Shown here: positions 1 to 10,253 of the stretch, piece by piece
How positions within the stretch are numbered: the stretch's first letter is position 1
Layout of the letters: each line of letters begins with the position of its first letter
Assembly: GCF_018398315.1 (NCBI RefSeq)
Contig: NZ_JAHBRW010000002.1
Span: forward strand, 46,637-110,636
Reading direction: 5' to 3'
Length of the DNA stretch: 64,000 bases
From: Chelatococcus sp. YT9
GTDB taxonomy: Bacteria; Pseudomonadota; Alphaproteobacteria; Rhizobiales; Beijerinckiaceae
Notes under the pieces: model-generated
Database searches by the model: none
What the model was told of the DNA's origin: nothing
The model's input: only the letters and a program-made list of their open reading frames with translations
Position numbers and translations under genes: made by a program

Positions 1-570
1 ATTTACGAGGCACAGCACCGCCGCGCGATAGGTGGCGGCAGGCGTCGCAGCCATGGTCGCAACAGCGAGCGCCCTGCCCTCGCCATCGGGCGAAGGGCCC
101 ATCATGCCGTCGACCATCTCCGGCGCGAGGTCTGCCATGGTGCGTCCGCTTTCGAGCGGCGCAAGCCGCGCGGCCACGAACGCTTTCTGAAAGTCGCCCT
201 GCGGATTGCCGAAAGCCGGGCTCGTGCCGACCAAGACGGCGGCATGATAGGCGTCAGGCCGACGCCGCAGCATCGTCTGCACCACCATCCCGCCCATGGA
301 ATGGCCGACCAGGACGGGCTTCGGCTGGCCAACGCGCCCGATCGCCGCCTCGACGTCGGCGGCCAGATCCTCGAAATCCATGGCGGTGACGGCCGGCCGC
401 GCGCCGTAGCCCGGCATGTCGAGCGGCACGGGCCGGAAGCCCGCCGCCGCGAAAGCCGCCACCTGCGGTGTCCATACCCGCGCGCTGCCGCCGATGCCGT
501 GGATGAACACGACAGCCCGCTTTCCGTCATTCCCCTCGCCGGGGCGATCGCCCCTTGCGTCCGCGCTCAT
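1..570 (-). CDS. alpha/beta hydrolase, 3' part cut by window edge
   Basis: The leftward reading frame starts at an ATG at 570 and runs off the left edge, giving the first 190 residues. It shows the oxyanion-loop motif HGIGGS near residue 24 and the nucleophile elbow GHSMGG near residue 90, both hallmarks of the alpha/beta hydrolase fold (esterase, lactonase or C-C hydrolase types). The catalytic Asp and His lie outside the window. No signal peptide, so a cytoplasmic enzyme. It sits 190 bp downstream of the dihydroxyacetone-kinase gene in the same direction and may be the last gene of that operon. Substrate cannot be assigned. Confidence 0.85.
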   Translation of the reverse strand, partial: MSADARGDRPGEGNDGKRAVVFIHGIGGSARVWTPQVAAFAAAGFRPVPLDMPGYGARPAVTAMDFEDLAADVEAAIGRVGQPKPVLVGHSMGGMVVQTMLRRRPDAYHAAVLVGTSPAFGNPQGDFQKAFVAARLAPLESGRTMADLAPEMVDGMMGPSPDGEGRALAVATMAATPAATYRAAVLCLVN

Positions 571-761
571 ATGGGCCTCCCGAGCGTTCTTACGCGGGGT
601 CCATGCTAGCAAACCTAGGATATATGAAAAGGAATATTTCTAGGCAGCCATTTGACGCAAAAAGCAGGCGGGCGGGACCGGCCGCGTTGAATACGCGAGC
701 CGGGCCCACAACCGCTTGTGCATTTTTCATCGCGCCGGGATGGCGCTTCGGCCGCGACCGC

Positions 762-2468
762 TCAACGGCGCGCGACGCTTTCGGCCGCCGCCTTCAGCCA
801 GAGTGCGACGGCTTCCGCGCCCGGATCGGGATAGCCCAGCGCACGCTCGCCGATGTAGCTGGACCGCCCGCGGCGCGGCATCATCTCGGCCGTGCGGGCC
901 GCCCCCCGGCTCGCCGCATCGGCGGCGGCGGCCAGTTGCGCGGCCACCCCGCCACCCTGGGCGATCGCCTCGGCGGCAGGCAGAAGCGCGTCAACCATGG
1001 TCCGGTCGCCCGCCTTTGCGCCACCGAGCCGCGAGACGGAGGCCACTGCCGCGGAAAATGCCGTCGCCAAGGTCGCAGGGGCGTCCCCGGTGGCCTCCTT
1101 CAGGCTGTTGCTGGCGCTCAGCGCCATCGCCGCATAGAGCGGTCCCGACGTACCGCCCACGGCGCGGCGGATGGTCAGCGAGAGCTCGCGCAGCACGGCA
1201 TAGGTCGCGTAGCCCGGCATCGCGTCGAGCCGCGCCAGGATGGCTTCCGCGCCCTGCGCCAGCGAGCGGCCGATATCGCCGTCGCCGACATGGCGGTCCA
1301 TTTCAGTGAGCCGGTCCTCGGCCGCGAGCAGGGCCTCGCAGCCGCCGCGGATGGCGGCGATCACCGCGGGCGGGGCAGGCGTCGCGCGGCCGTCATCGGG
1401 GTTCACCTCGGCCTGCCCGGCGGGCACCGTCGCCACCCTGGCAAGCGGTGGCCGCGTGGCGCGGACGTTGCCGAGCCATGCGGGCGCTTCCGTCGCCGCG
1501 TCCAGCGCCTCGCGCAGGGACGCTTCGAGCTTCAGCAGGCTGAGCGACACGCCGTCCATCTCGATGGCGGTCAGGAAAGTGCCGCAATAGGCACGCTCGA
1601 CGACGATGCCATGGCCCTGCAGATGATCGAGCGCATTCTTCGCGACGATGTTCATCTCCATCGTCGGCGTGCCGCCGAGATTGTTGACGAGCAGCGCCAC
1701 CGCATCGCCGGACTTGATGGCCCGATCCGCGATGATGGTGTCGAGCAGGAGAGCGGTCAGCGTCGCGGCGCTGGCAATAGTGCGCCGCGCAACGCCCGGC
1801 TCGCCGTGGATGCCGAGCCCGAGCTCGATTTCATCCGCTCCGAGCTCGAAATTGGCCTTGCCCGACGCCGGCACGGTGCAGGGGGACAGCGCGACGCCCA
1901 TGGAGGCAAGCCCGGCGACCGCCGCCCGCGCACGCGCCGTCACGTCGGCGAGGCCGAGGCCCGCCTCAGCGGCCGCGCCCGCCACCTTGTGCACCAGCAC
2001 GGTGCCGGCGATGCCGCGCCGGCCGGCTGTCGCCTCGGCGCTGCCAAGCGCCGCGTCATCATCGACCACCACGGTTTCGACCGGAATGCCGTGCGGCCGC
2101 GCCATTTCCGCCGCGAGGCCGAAATTGATGCGGTCGCCCGTGTAGTTCTTGACCACCATGAGGACACCGGCCGGCGTGCCCACGGCCATCAGCGCCGCGA
2201 AAACCGCGTCCGTGCTCGGCGAGGCGAAGACATCGCCCGACACGGCCGCCGTCAGCATGCCGCGACCGACATAACCGGCATGAGCGGGCTCGTGGCCGGC
2301 GCCGCCGCCGGAAATGACGGCGACCTTGCCGCTTGCCCGGAAAGCCTCAATATCGCCGCGGATCACCGTGGCATAGCCGTCGAGCAGCGCCAGATCCGGA
2401 TGCAGGCGAACAAATCCCTCAAGCGTTTCCGGTACAACCTTCAGAACGTCGTTGATCAGCTTCTTCAA
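762..2468 (-). CDS. dihydroxyacetone kinase family protein, DhaK-DhaL fusion
   Basis: 568-residue cytoplasmic kinase. Residues 1-330 form a DhaK-like domain with GGGAGHEP at 54-61 and the substrate-binding histidine in the motif GIHGEPG (His221), which in this family forms a covalent hemiaminal with the keto sugar. Residues 370-568 form the ATP-binding DhaL domain with the Mg-binding aspartates in VGDGDIG (394-400). Fused single-chain kinases of this kind use ATP, unlike the PTS-dependent split type. The start is a TTG preceded by GAGCGAGGA. It lies about 95 bp downstream of a ketose-3-epimerase-like gene and a sugar ABC importer, so the likely substrate is dihydroxyacetone or a short ketose such as erythrulose; the exact one is inferred only. 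Confidence 0.92.
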   Translation of the reverse strand: MKKLINDVLKVVPETLEGFVRLHPDLALLDGYATVIRGDIEAFRASGKVAVISGGGAGHEPAHAGYVGRGMLTAAVSGDVFASPSTDAVFAALMAVGTPAGVLMVVKNYTGDRINFGLAAEMARPHGIPVETVVVDDDAALGSAEATAGRRGIAGTVLVHKVAGAAAEAGLGLADVTARARAAVAGLASMGVALSPCTVPASGKANFELGADEIELGLGIHGEPGVARRTIASAATLTALLLDTIIADRAIKSGDAVALLVNNLGGTPTMEMNIVAKNALDHLQGHGIVVERAYCGTFLTAIEMDGVSLSLLKLEASLREALDAATEAPAWLGNVRATRPPLARVATVPAGQAEVNPDDGRATPAPPAVIAAIRGGCEALLAAEDRLTEMDRHVGDGDIGRSLAQGAEAILARLDAMPGYATYAVLRELSLTIRRAVGGTSGPLYAAMALSASNSLKEATGDAPATLATAFSAAVASVSRLGGAKAGDRTMVDALLPAAEAIAQGGGVAAQLAAAADAASRGAARTAEMMPRRGRSSYIGERALGYPDPGAEAVALWLKAAAESVARR

Positions 2469-2563
2469 GGCATCCTCGCTCCGTTGATGCCTCGAGTATG
2501 ATCACATCGCCTGACCGATCAACCGGCAGAGGTCGTGAATGTTGCAGCCGGGTCCCGTTGCTG

Positions 2564-3415
2564 TCAGGCGAAGCCGGCCTGCTTCAGCACCGCGATGCCC
2601 GAGCGAGCAACGGCTGCGCCATCGTCGAACAGGTTGCGCCATGCGCCGACCCCGGCGGCCACCTCCGGGCCGGAAATAGCGCTCGAGAAGGCCTCGACGC
2701 CGATCATGTCGGTGTAGTTGGAGGCCTTGAGAAAAGCGAGCATAGGGGCGAAATCGATGACGCCGCGATCAAGCGGCCCCCGGTTACTCTGGTCGATCTC
2801 GAAATAGGCAAGATAGGGTCGCGCCGCCTTCAGTGCCTCTAGTGGGTCGTCTTCCTCGATATTCATGTGGAACGTGTCGAGATGAAGATGAAGATTGGGC
2901 GCGCCGACACGCCTGACCATGTCGATACCTTGGGCGGCCGTGTTGAGAAGATTGGTCTCGTAGCGATTGACGATCTCCAAGGCGATCCGCATGCCGAAGC
3001 CGGCGGCCTCGTCGGCGAGAAGCGCGAGCGCCTCCGCCGCGGCCTTCACATTCTCCTCCGTCGCGGCGCGCTGCGCCTTGCCGAACACGCTGTAGAGAAT
3101 GCCGCCCATGTGCTTGGCGCCGAGATCGCGCGCCAGCCGCAGGGAGAGGCGATGACGCTCCAGCCCCGCTGCCCAGATAGCGCGGTCGGTGCTCGAAATG
3201 TCCGCATCCGGTCGCTGATTGGCCGTCGTCACCGGCCGCAGACCCTCCCGCTCCATGATGCGAACGATGGCGGCGGCCTCGATAGCCTCATGATCGCGCA
3301 GTGGAATGACGAGGCACTGGTAGCCGGCGGCCCGTGCCTGACGGGCCGCTTCCTCGCCATACTGCGTCGTCCATGTCGGCAGGAACGTATAGGAGTGGAT
3401 GGAAAGCGGATTCAT
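2564..3415 (-). CDS. sugar phosphate isomerase/epimerase, D-tagatose/D-psicose 3-epimerase-like TIM barrel
   Basis: 283 residues, the usual length for xylose-isomerase-like TIM-barrel epimerases. The signature ALEIVNRYETNLLNTA supplies the first metal-binding glutamate and is typical of ketose 3-epimerases. LHLDTFHMN gives the metal-binding aspartate and histidine, and GVEAFSS the last glutamate. Such enzymes use Mn or Co to epimerise free ketoses or their phosphates at C3. The gene follows the two ABC permeases and precedes the DhaK-DhaL kinase, which suggests import, epimerisation, then phosphorylation. Substrate unknown. Confidence 0.88.
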   Translation of the reverse strand: MNPLSIHSYTFLPTWTTQYGEEAARQARAAGYQCLVIPLRDHEAIEAAAIVRIMEREGLRPVTTANQRPDADISSTDRAIWAAGLERHRLSLRLARDLGAKHMGGILYSVFGKAQRAATEENVKAAAEALALLADEAAGFGMRIALEIVNRYETNLLNTAAQGIDMVRRVGAPNLHLHLDTFHMNIEEDDPLEALKAARPYLAYFEIDQSNRGPLDRGVIDFAPMLAFLKASNYTDMIGVEAFSSAISGPEVAAGVGAWRNLFDDGAAVARSGIAVLKQAGFA

Positions 3416-3486
3416 TGCGACAACCTTCTGAAGCCTTCCGGTGACACCACCGAAGCCTAAATGCGAGACAAGCTGGAGGAGTGGGC

Positions 3487-4317
3487 TCAGTCCTTGACGG
3501 CGCTGCCAGTGAAGCCCTGCACCAGGTATTTCTGAAGAAAGACGTAAAGCGTGGCAGGTATGACGCTGCCGATAACGGTAGCCGCCATGATTTCAGACCA
3601 TTGCACGCGGAATTGACCGATGAGCCGGGTAATCCCGAGTGTCATGGTTTGCTTGGCCTGATCTTCAATGAGGCACAGAGCCCACAACAGATCGCCCCAG
3701 GCGAGAAGAAAGGCGAAGGTTGCGGTGGCGACGAAGCCCGGAATGATGTTCGGCGCGATGATCCGCAGCAGGATCTGCAGCCGGTTGGCACCATCGATCA
3801 TCGCCGCGTTGTCGATCTCGGCGGGGACGGTGTCGATGTATCCCTTCAGCATCCAGACGCTGAACGGCAGTGTAATCGTCGTCTGCGCAAGAATGAGACC
3901 GAACAGGGTGTCATAGAGCCCGGCGAAGGTCAGCATACGGAAATAGGCGCCGACCAGGAGTACGCCTGGCAGCATCTGGCTGCCGAGGAACAGGGACATC
4001 CATGCCATCCGCCCCTTGAACTTGAAACGGGAGAAGCCGTAGGCCGCGAAAAGGCCAACCCCGGACGACAGCAAGGCCGTGCTGAGCGACACGATCAGGC
4101 TGTTACGGAAATAGGCGACAAACCCTTCCTGCAGCCAGATGTTGCGGTAGGCGTCCGTCGTCCACGCCTGCGGCACGAGCGTCGCGGGATAAGAGACGAC
4201 CTCGAGCGAGCTTTTGAAGGAGGACGTCACCATCCAGTAGAAGGGAAACAGATTGAAGATCGCCACGGCGAGAAGCGCGACCCAGACGAAGAGATTGGAT
4301 TGAGGGGATTCGCGCAT
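3487..4317 (-). CDS. sugar ABC transporter permease, MalG/UgpE type
   Basis: 276 residues from the ATG at 4317, which has AAGGAGG ten bases upstream; a GTG at 4326 overlapping the previous stop is the alternative start. Six hydrophobic segments are visible, with a large periplasmic loop after the first. The cytoplasmic EAA loop (AEIDNAAMIDGANRLQ followed by an I-A-P turn) is the contact for the ATPase. It partners the adjacent MalF-type permease and the binding protein. No ATPase gene is present in the operon. Confidence 0.93.
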   Translation of the reverse strand: MRESPQSNLFVWVALLAVAIFNLFPFYWMVTSSFKSSLEVVSYPATLVPQAWTTDAYRNIWLQEGFVAYFRNSLIVSLSTALLSSGVGLFAAYGFSRFKFKGRMAWMSLFLGSQMLPGVLLVGAYFRMLTFAGLYDTLFGLILAQTTITLPFSVWMLKGYIDTVPAEIDNAAMIDGANRLQILLRIIAPNIIPGFVATATFAFLLAWGDLLWALCLIEDQAKQTMTLGITRLIGQFRVQWSEIMAATVIGSVIPATLYVFLQKYLVQGFTGSAVKD

Positions 4318-4322
4318 TGGTC

Positions 4323-5180
4323 TCACGCCTCCTTCCGCAGGCTGGAGCGCACATAGGGCACCGCGAAGACCAGCATGACTGCTGCTAGAACGACCGCCAT
4401 GGACGCCGCATAGCTCGCGTTGAAGAATTCAAAGTAATTGCGGTAAATCAGCAGCGGCATCACTTCAGTTGCATTGCCCGGGCCACCGCTCGTCATGCCG
4501 AACACAAGACCGAAGAGGCGTGCCTGCCAGATGAGATCCAGCACCGCGGCCACGAGCAGCATGGGCTTGAGGTTCGGGATCGTGACATGCAGGAAGCACT
4601 GCCAGGTCGAGGCGCCATCAAGCTGCGCCGCCTCGTATTGCTGCTGACCGATCGACTGCAGCCCTGCGAGCAGGATCAGCATGATGAAAGGATAGCCGCG
4701 CCAGCCCTCCGCGAAGACCACGGCGGCGAAGGCAAGCTGCGGATCGCCGAGCCAATCGATCGGCGCCGCGATGAGCCCGACCGTCGTCAGGAGCGCGTTC
4801 ACGAATCCGGCCAATGGATCGAACATGAACCGCCAGAGAATGCCGCTGATCACGTCAGGGACCGTCCACGGCAGGATCGCGGTAACGCGGAACAGCCACT
4901 TGCCCTTGACATCGGCGTTGAGCAGAAGCGCCACGCACAGGCCGAGCGTGATGTGGATGCTCACGGTGGATGCGACGAACAGCGTGGTATTCCGGAAGGC
5001 CTGCCAGAACTGCGGATCCATCGCGAGCTGAACGTAATTCGCGATGCCCGGCACGTCCCCCGACCCCCAGAGCACATCGAAGCTCTGGAGAATTGCCGCA
5101 ACCGCAGGGAAACCAAGAATGCCTACAAGAAGAATAATGGCAGGCAACGCGAAGAATAAGCCGACACGTTGATCAGTCAT
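4323..5180 (-). CDS. sugar ABC transporter permease, MalF/UgpA type
   Basis: 285 residues from the ATG at 5180, preceded by AGGGTGG; a TTG at 5201 in frame is possible but weaker. Several membrane helices and an EAA loop (QYEAAQLDGASTWQ) identify the first permease of a carbohydrate-uptake (CUT1) importer. Its stop lies a few bases before the start of the MalG-type gene, a coupled arrangement. It forms the inner-membrane channel with that protein. Confidence 0.92.
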   Translation of the reverse strand: MTDQRVGLFFALPAIILLVGILGFPAVAAILQSFDVLWGSGDVPGIANYVQLAMDPQFWQAFRNTTLFVASTVSIHITLGLCVALLLNADVKGKWLFRVTAILPWTVPDVISGILWRFMFDPLAGFVNALLTTVGLIAAPIDWLGDPQLAFAAVVFAEGWRGYPFIMLILLAGLQSIGQQQYEAAQLDGASTWQCFLHVTIPNLKPMLLVAAVLDLIWQARLFGLVFGMTSGGPGNATEVMPLLIYRNYFEFFNASYAASMAVVLAAVMLVFAVPYVRSSLRKEA

Positions 5181-5291
5181 TGCCACCCTGTCTTTGTCCA
5201 ATATGCGGCTTTACGCGACATGGAGCGCGGAGGGCCTTGACCCGCCGCGCGATATCAACGGCCCGCTGTTTTCAACAGGCTCGCCACACCC

Positions 5292-6608
5292 CTAGCGCGC
5301 CAGGATCGCCTCGATCTGGTTATGAGCGTCGGCGAGAGCGGCTTCCGGCGTCTTCGTCTGGGCAACGGCTGCCTGGAGGTTCTGCCGGAAGGCGGTCAGG
5401 ATTTCCGGCCATTGCGGGATCAGCGGCAGGAAGGACGCGTGGTCGATCTCGGCCTTCACGACCTGGGCGAACTTGCTGTCCTGGATCGGCTTGAACTCGT
5501 CGTTCACAGACTGACGGCCCGACAGCATGTTGTTGTCAACAAACCACTTTTCCATGCGCTGGCGATCAGTCATGAACTGGATCAGCTTCCACGCCGCATC
5601 CGCGTGCTTCGTGTTCGGGTTCATGAAGAGGCCGTCCACATAGAGCGTGGACCGCACCTTGGGGTCGGTTCCCGCTTTCACCGGGATCGGCGCCATGGCC
5701 AGCGTGTTCCAGGCGTCGAAGGCCGGGTTGATCGCCTGGATGATCGGCAGGGCCCAGAGTGTCTCGACGATCGTGCCCACCTTGCTCTGCGCCATGAACT
5801 GGCGAGCGGCGTTGGCATCCACCTGAGAGACGCCGGGGGGCATGACCTTGTCCTTCTGGATGAGGTCGACCACGTACTGGAAAGCTTCCTTTGCCTCAGG
5901 CGTGTTGAGCGCGGAGTGCTTGTTGTCCGGCGTCAGGAAATCAGCCCCGAAACCGCGCAGGATGACAGACACGCGCAGATCAAATCCGGCCGGCTGAAGA
6001 ATAAGCGCCGTGCCCCACTGGTCGACCGGGCCGCCTTCCTTTGTCGCGCGCGTCAGTTTCTGGGCGGCCGTGCGGAATTCTTCCCAGGTCGCAGGCGCCT
6101 GGCTGACGCCTGCCGCGTCGAAAAGCTTCTTGTTGTAGGTCAGGACCATCGCGGCGGTATTCTTCGGCACGCCATAGACCTTGCCGTCGTTGGTGACAGC
6201 GTCGCGGAGCGAGGGGTAGAAGTCCGCCATGAATGCCTTGGCGCCGCCCTCCTTCTCCATGTAGGGCGTCAGGTCCTTGACCCAGCCTTCCCGAATGTAC
6301 TGGCTGATAGGGTTGGCATCGAGCTGGAAGATGTCCGGCCCGCGCCCCGCCCGGATGGCGGTCGTCAGCGTGACGTCGCGCTGCCCGAGCGACACCGGCT
6401 GCGGCACGATCTTGATGCCCGGATTGAGCCGCTCGAATTCCGCGAAGCCTTCCTTGAGCGAGGTCGCCCAAGGCTCTTCCGCCAGATGCCAGCTCTGATA
6501 GGTCAGCCGGATGTCTTCCGCCTTTGCAGGCGTGAGCGAACCAAGCGCCGCGAGCGAGGCCCCGACCAGGGCGGCCTTCGCCAACCCGCGTATCCCAAAT
6601 CCCTTCAC
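5292..6608 (-). CDS. sugar ABC transporter substrate-binding protein (family 1 solute-binding)
   Basis: 438 residues from a GTG at 6608 with a near-perfect AAGGAGG five bases upstream; an earlier in-frame start at 6686 lacks this support. Residues 1-30 form a signal peptide ending in TPAKAED, so the mature protein is periplasmic. The body reads as a CUT1-type binding protein (TYQSWHLAEEPW near the mature N-terminus, later GRGPDIFQLDAN). It is the first gene of the leftward operon with two permeases, epimerase and DhaK-DhaL kinase. The divergent promoter region shared with the GntR gene holds TTGT/ACAA palindromes. Confidence 0.93.
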   Translation of the reverse strand: MKGFGIRGLAKAALVGASLAALGSLTPAKAEDIRLTYQSWHLAEEPWATSLKEGFAEFERLNPGIKIVPQPVSLGQRDVTLTTAIRAGRGPDIFQLDANPISQYIREGWVKDLTPYMEKEGGAKAFMADFYPSLRDAVTNDGKVYGVPKNTAAMVLTYNKKLFDAAGVSQAPATWEEFRTAAQKLTRATKEGGPVDQWGTALILQPAGFDLRVSVILRGFGADFLTPDNKHSALNTPEAKEAFQYVVDLIQKDKVMPPGVSQVDANAARQFMAQSKVGTIVETLWALPIIQAINPAFDAWNTLAMAPIPVKAGTDPKVRSTLYVDGLFMNPNTKHADAAWKLIQFMTDRQRMEKWFVDNNMLSGRQSVNDEFKPIQDSKFAQVVKAEIDHASFLPLIPQWPEILTAFRQNLQAAVAQTKTPEAALADAHNQIEAILAR

Positions 6609-6676
6609 CGCATCCTCCTTGGCTTCCACGGCTCTGTGACCGTCCTCGCGCCGGACAGTGCAGACGGCGTTTTCAT

Positions 6677-6709
6677 TTGTCAACAAGTACAGAATTTGTT
6701 GGACAACAA
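6677..6709. promoter_or_regulatory. candidate GntR operator pair in divergent promoter
   Basis: Two palindromes sit side by side in the divergent intergenic region: TTGTCAACAA (6677-6686) and TTGTTGGACAACAA (6696-6709). The TTGT-n-ACAA layout is what GntR/FCD regulators commonly bind. The site lies between the binding-protein gene (leftward) and the GntR gene (rightward), so control of both by that regulator is the natural inference. Confidence 0.55.
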
Positions 6710-6851
6710 TTTTCGGAGGCTAACACGTCATCGACGCAAATTTCTGAGTTATCTGATATTTTCCACAACCTGCGGGCGCGTCCTTGTATGATGACTTGAC
6801 GCTGGAGTGAAGCCGTCGTCTGTTGCGCAAAGGCAAGCGAGAGAGAGTTCG

Positions 6852-7562
6852 ATGTCGTCTGGCGATCTGTCCCCGGCTGGTAGCCAACCGTCACGCCGTA
6901 CCGCGTCCAGGGTCTATGATCATATCTTCGACCGCATCGCGGCTGGCGACTACCTGAAGGGACAGAAGCTCCCGACGGAGACGGAAATCGCGGAGCAGTT
7001 CAAGGTGTCGCGCACCGTGGTGCGGGAAGCGCTTGCCCGGCTCAGGGACGATGGCCTCATCCAGTCGCGGCAGGGCGCGGGCAGCTTCATCCTGGCGAGC
7101 GCGGACCAGGCGATTCGCCGCTTCGCGCCGGTGATGAGCATCGGCGACATCCAGCGCTGCTACGAGTTCCGCATGTTCATCGAGGAGGCCGCCTGCGGGC
7201 TCGCCGCCCTGCGCCGCACCGAGAACGAGCTGCAGGAGTTGCAAAAGCTTCTGCGCGCCACGGAGGACATCAACGATGTCAGCCTCGGCGTGGAAGCCGA
7301 CCTCGATTTTCACCTTGCCATCGCCTCGGCCTCGCACAACCGCTTTTTCGTCGACACGCTCGTGTCCATGCGCAGCCATATGACCGTCGGCATGGAGCTG
7401 ACGCGCAAGCTCTCTCTCACCCGCCCGCAGGATGCGCTGCAGCTGATGTATGCGGAGCATCAGCTCGTCTACGATGCGATCGCGGCCGGGCAGGTCGACG
7501 TCGCCTCGGCGGCCATGCGCAATCACCTGGAGGCCGCCCGCAAGCGCGTCTTCGAGGATTAG
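6852..7562 (+). CDS. GntR-family regulator, FadR/FCD subfamily
   Basis: 236 residues from the ATG at 6852 (GAGAGAGAG just upstream; an in-frame ATG at 6807 is the alternative). The N-terminal winged helix shows LPTETEIAEQFKVSRTVVREAL, the classic GntR recognition region, here about residues 35-57. The C-terminal half is an all-helical FCD ligand-binding domain with the metal/ligand residues in ADLDFHLAIASASHN. It is divergent from the sugar-importer/kinase operon and probably represses it until the sugar or a phosphate derivative is present. Confidence 0.92.
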   Translation: MSSGDLSPAGSQPSRRTASRVYDHIFDRIAAGDYLKGQKLPTETEIAEQFKVSRTVVREALARLRDDGLIQSRQGAGSFILASADQAIRRFAPVMSIGDIQRCYEFRMFIEEAACGLAALRRTENELQELQKLLRATEDINDVSLGVEADLDFHLAIASASHNRFFVDTLVSMRSHMTVGMELTRKLSLTRPQDALQLMYAEHQLVYDAIAAGQVDVASAAMRNHLEAARKRVFED

Positions 7563-7619
7563 AGCATAATCCGACCGGAGGGAAACGAGGTCGATATGAG
7601 TGCTTCAAATAAAACAGCT

Positions 7620-7660
7620 TAGAGCGCCGATCTGATTCAATCAGATCGAATCGCGCTCTA
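7620..7660. repeat. palindromic intergenic repeat
   Basis: TAGAGCGC at 7620-7627 pairs with GCGCTCTA at 7653-7660. Inside, GATCTGATT pairs with AATCAGATC, giving a long imperfect hairpin with a small bulge on one side. It follows the GntR stop by about 60 bp. The TAGAGC/GCTCTA ends resemble dispersed extragenic palindromes that I associate with Hyphomicrobiales genomes; copy number here is unverified. It may also act as a transcription terminator for the GntR gene. Confidence 0.55.
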
Positions 7661-7740
7661 GCGGGGCGCCCCGCCCTTTCGCCGCAGCGCAACATGGCCT
7701 ACATGCACGGGCTCAAGCATCCGCCAGGTCCCCGTAAGCC

Positions 7741-9363
<1,623 letters not shown>

Positions 9364-9682
9364 TGGCAGCCAAGCTTTGATTAGCCCACACTATAGCAAT
9401 GAGTTATTGCCGGATGATACCCCGCTCAGCGACGGCGAAAGCACAGTGAGACATTTTCCCGATCTGGTTGGCCATTGTCAATATGTAACTGTCGTATCGT
9501 CAATCGTCACGGCAATATTTGAACCAATCCTTATCTAGAATCGAAAATCGTCGATAAACCGGTCCGCAAAACTATGCTCGGATCTAAAGCGCCGCGGATG
9601 TCTATAAAATGTAAAATTTGCTGAAAAAAAGCTCGTCTGCTACCTTCCGTTAAGGGGCTTGATCTACTGGGGGCAGGAGCGA
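9364..9682. other. AT-richer intergenic region before the GHKL-nuclease gene
   Basis: About 320 bp without a convincing gene. Composition shifts from the GC-rich host style to A/T-rich sequence near 9480 (runs such as TATAAAATGTAAAATTTG at 9603-9620), marking the left boundary of the foreign-looking insert. The A/T-rich stretch just before 9620 could hold the promoter of the downstream gene. I see no attachment site, tRNA or inverted repeat at the boundary. Confidence 0.5.
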
Positions 9683-10240
9683 ATGAATAAGGAAGCTCAT
9701 TTTTCCGTCCATACGAGGTTGACTAGAATCCTTGGAGAAACATATCGCTCTAGTGAAGTCGCTATTAAGGAACTAGTTGATAATGCTTGGGATGCAGACG
9801 CCCAACATGTGTGGATCAATCTGCCCGATCCGCTATCAAACGAAGCTATTGTTGTAAAGGATGACGGCACCGGAATGACATCCCAAGAGATACGCAGTGA
9901 GTATCTCAATATAGCGAGTGATAAACGCACTCGGACTGGCGAGAGAACGCCAGTATACCGACGAAAAGTGAAGGGAAGAAAAGGAATTGGAAAATTCGCT
10001 GGCTTGACCATTGCTAATAAGATGGAAATATCTACAGCAGCACGCGGCTATATTTGCACCATTATTGTGGACAAGCAGGAGCTGATTGACAATCAAAACG
10101 ATCTTGAAGCAGTTCCCCTTCCCTTCACTGAAGCCCCGCAGAATGAATCCGCGACAGGAACCACCATTACACTTTCGTCGCTCGACGATCGCTTAAATTT
10201 TCCGAATCCTGATCGTCTTAGAGAGGTTTTGATATCTTAG
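9683..10240 (+). pseudogene. GHKL-type ATPase, N-terminal fragment of a split GHKL-nuclease gene
   Basis: 185 residues from the ATG at 9683 (CAGGAG upstream). The Bergerat fold is clear: N-box ELVDNAWDADA near residue 30, G1 box DDGTGM near 61, and G2 box GRKGIGKFAGL near 102. These bind ATP in Hsp90, MutL and MORC-like proteins. The frame ends at a TAG created inside a perfect 19-bp tandem duplication (10216-10253). Removing one copy fuses it in frame to the next open frame, giving a protein of about 590 residues. Codon use and G+C are lower than in all neighbours, so it is probably acquired. Whether it is dead, phase-variable or functional as two chains cannot be told from sequence. Confidence 0.8.
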
Positions 10241-10253
10241 AGAGGTTTTGATA
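10216..10253 (+). repeat. perfect 19-bp tandem duplication causing a frameshift
   Basis: The unit TCTTAGAGAGGTTTTGATA occurs twice back to back (10216-10234 and 10235-10253) with no mismatch. Because 19 is not a multiple of three, the extra copy shifts the frame by +1. It also creates the TAG stop at 10238-10240 that ends the upstream ATPase fragment. With one copy the frame reads continuously from the ATPase into the nuclease part. Confidence 0.95.

Noticed and set aside
555-2501. Rightward open frame of about 650 codons opposite the dihydroxyacetone kinase gene
   Set aside because: Arg/Gly-rich low-complexity translation typical of the complement of a GC-rich gene. The opposite strand has full DhaK-DhaL motifs.
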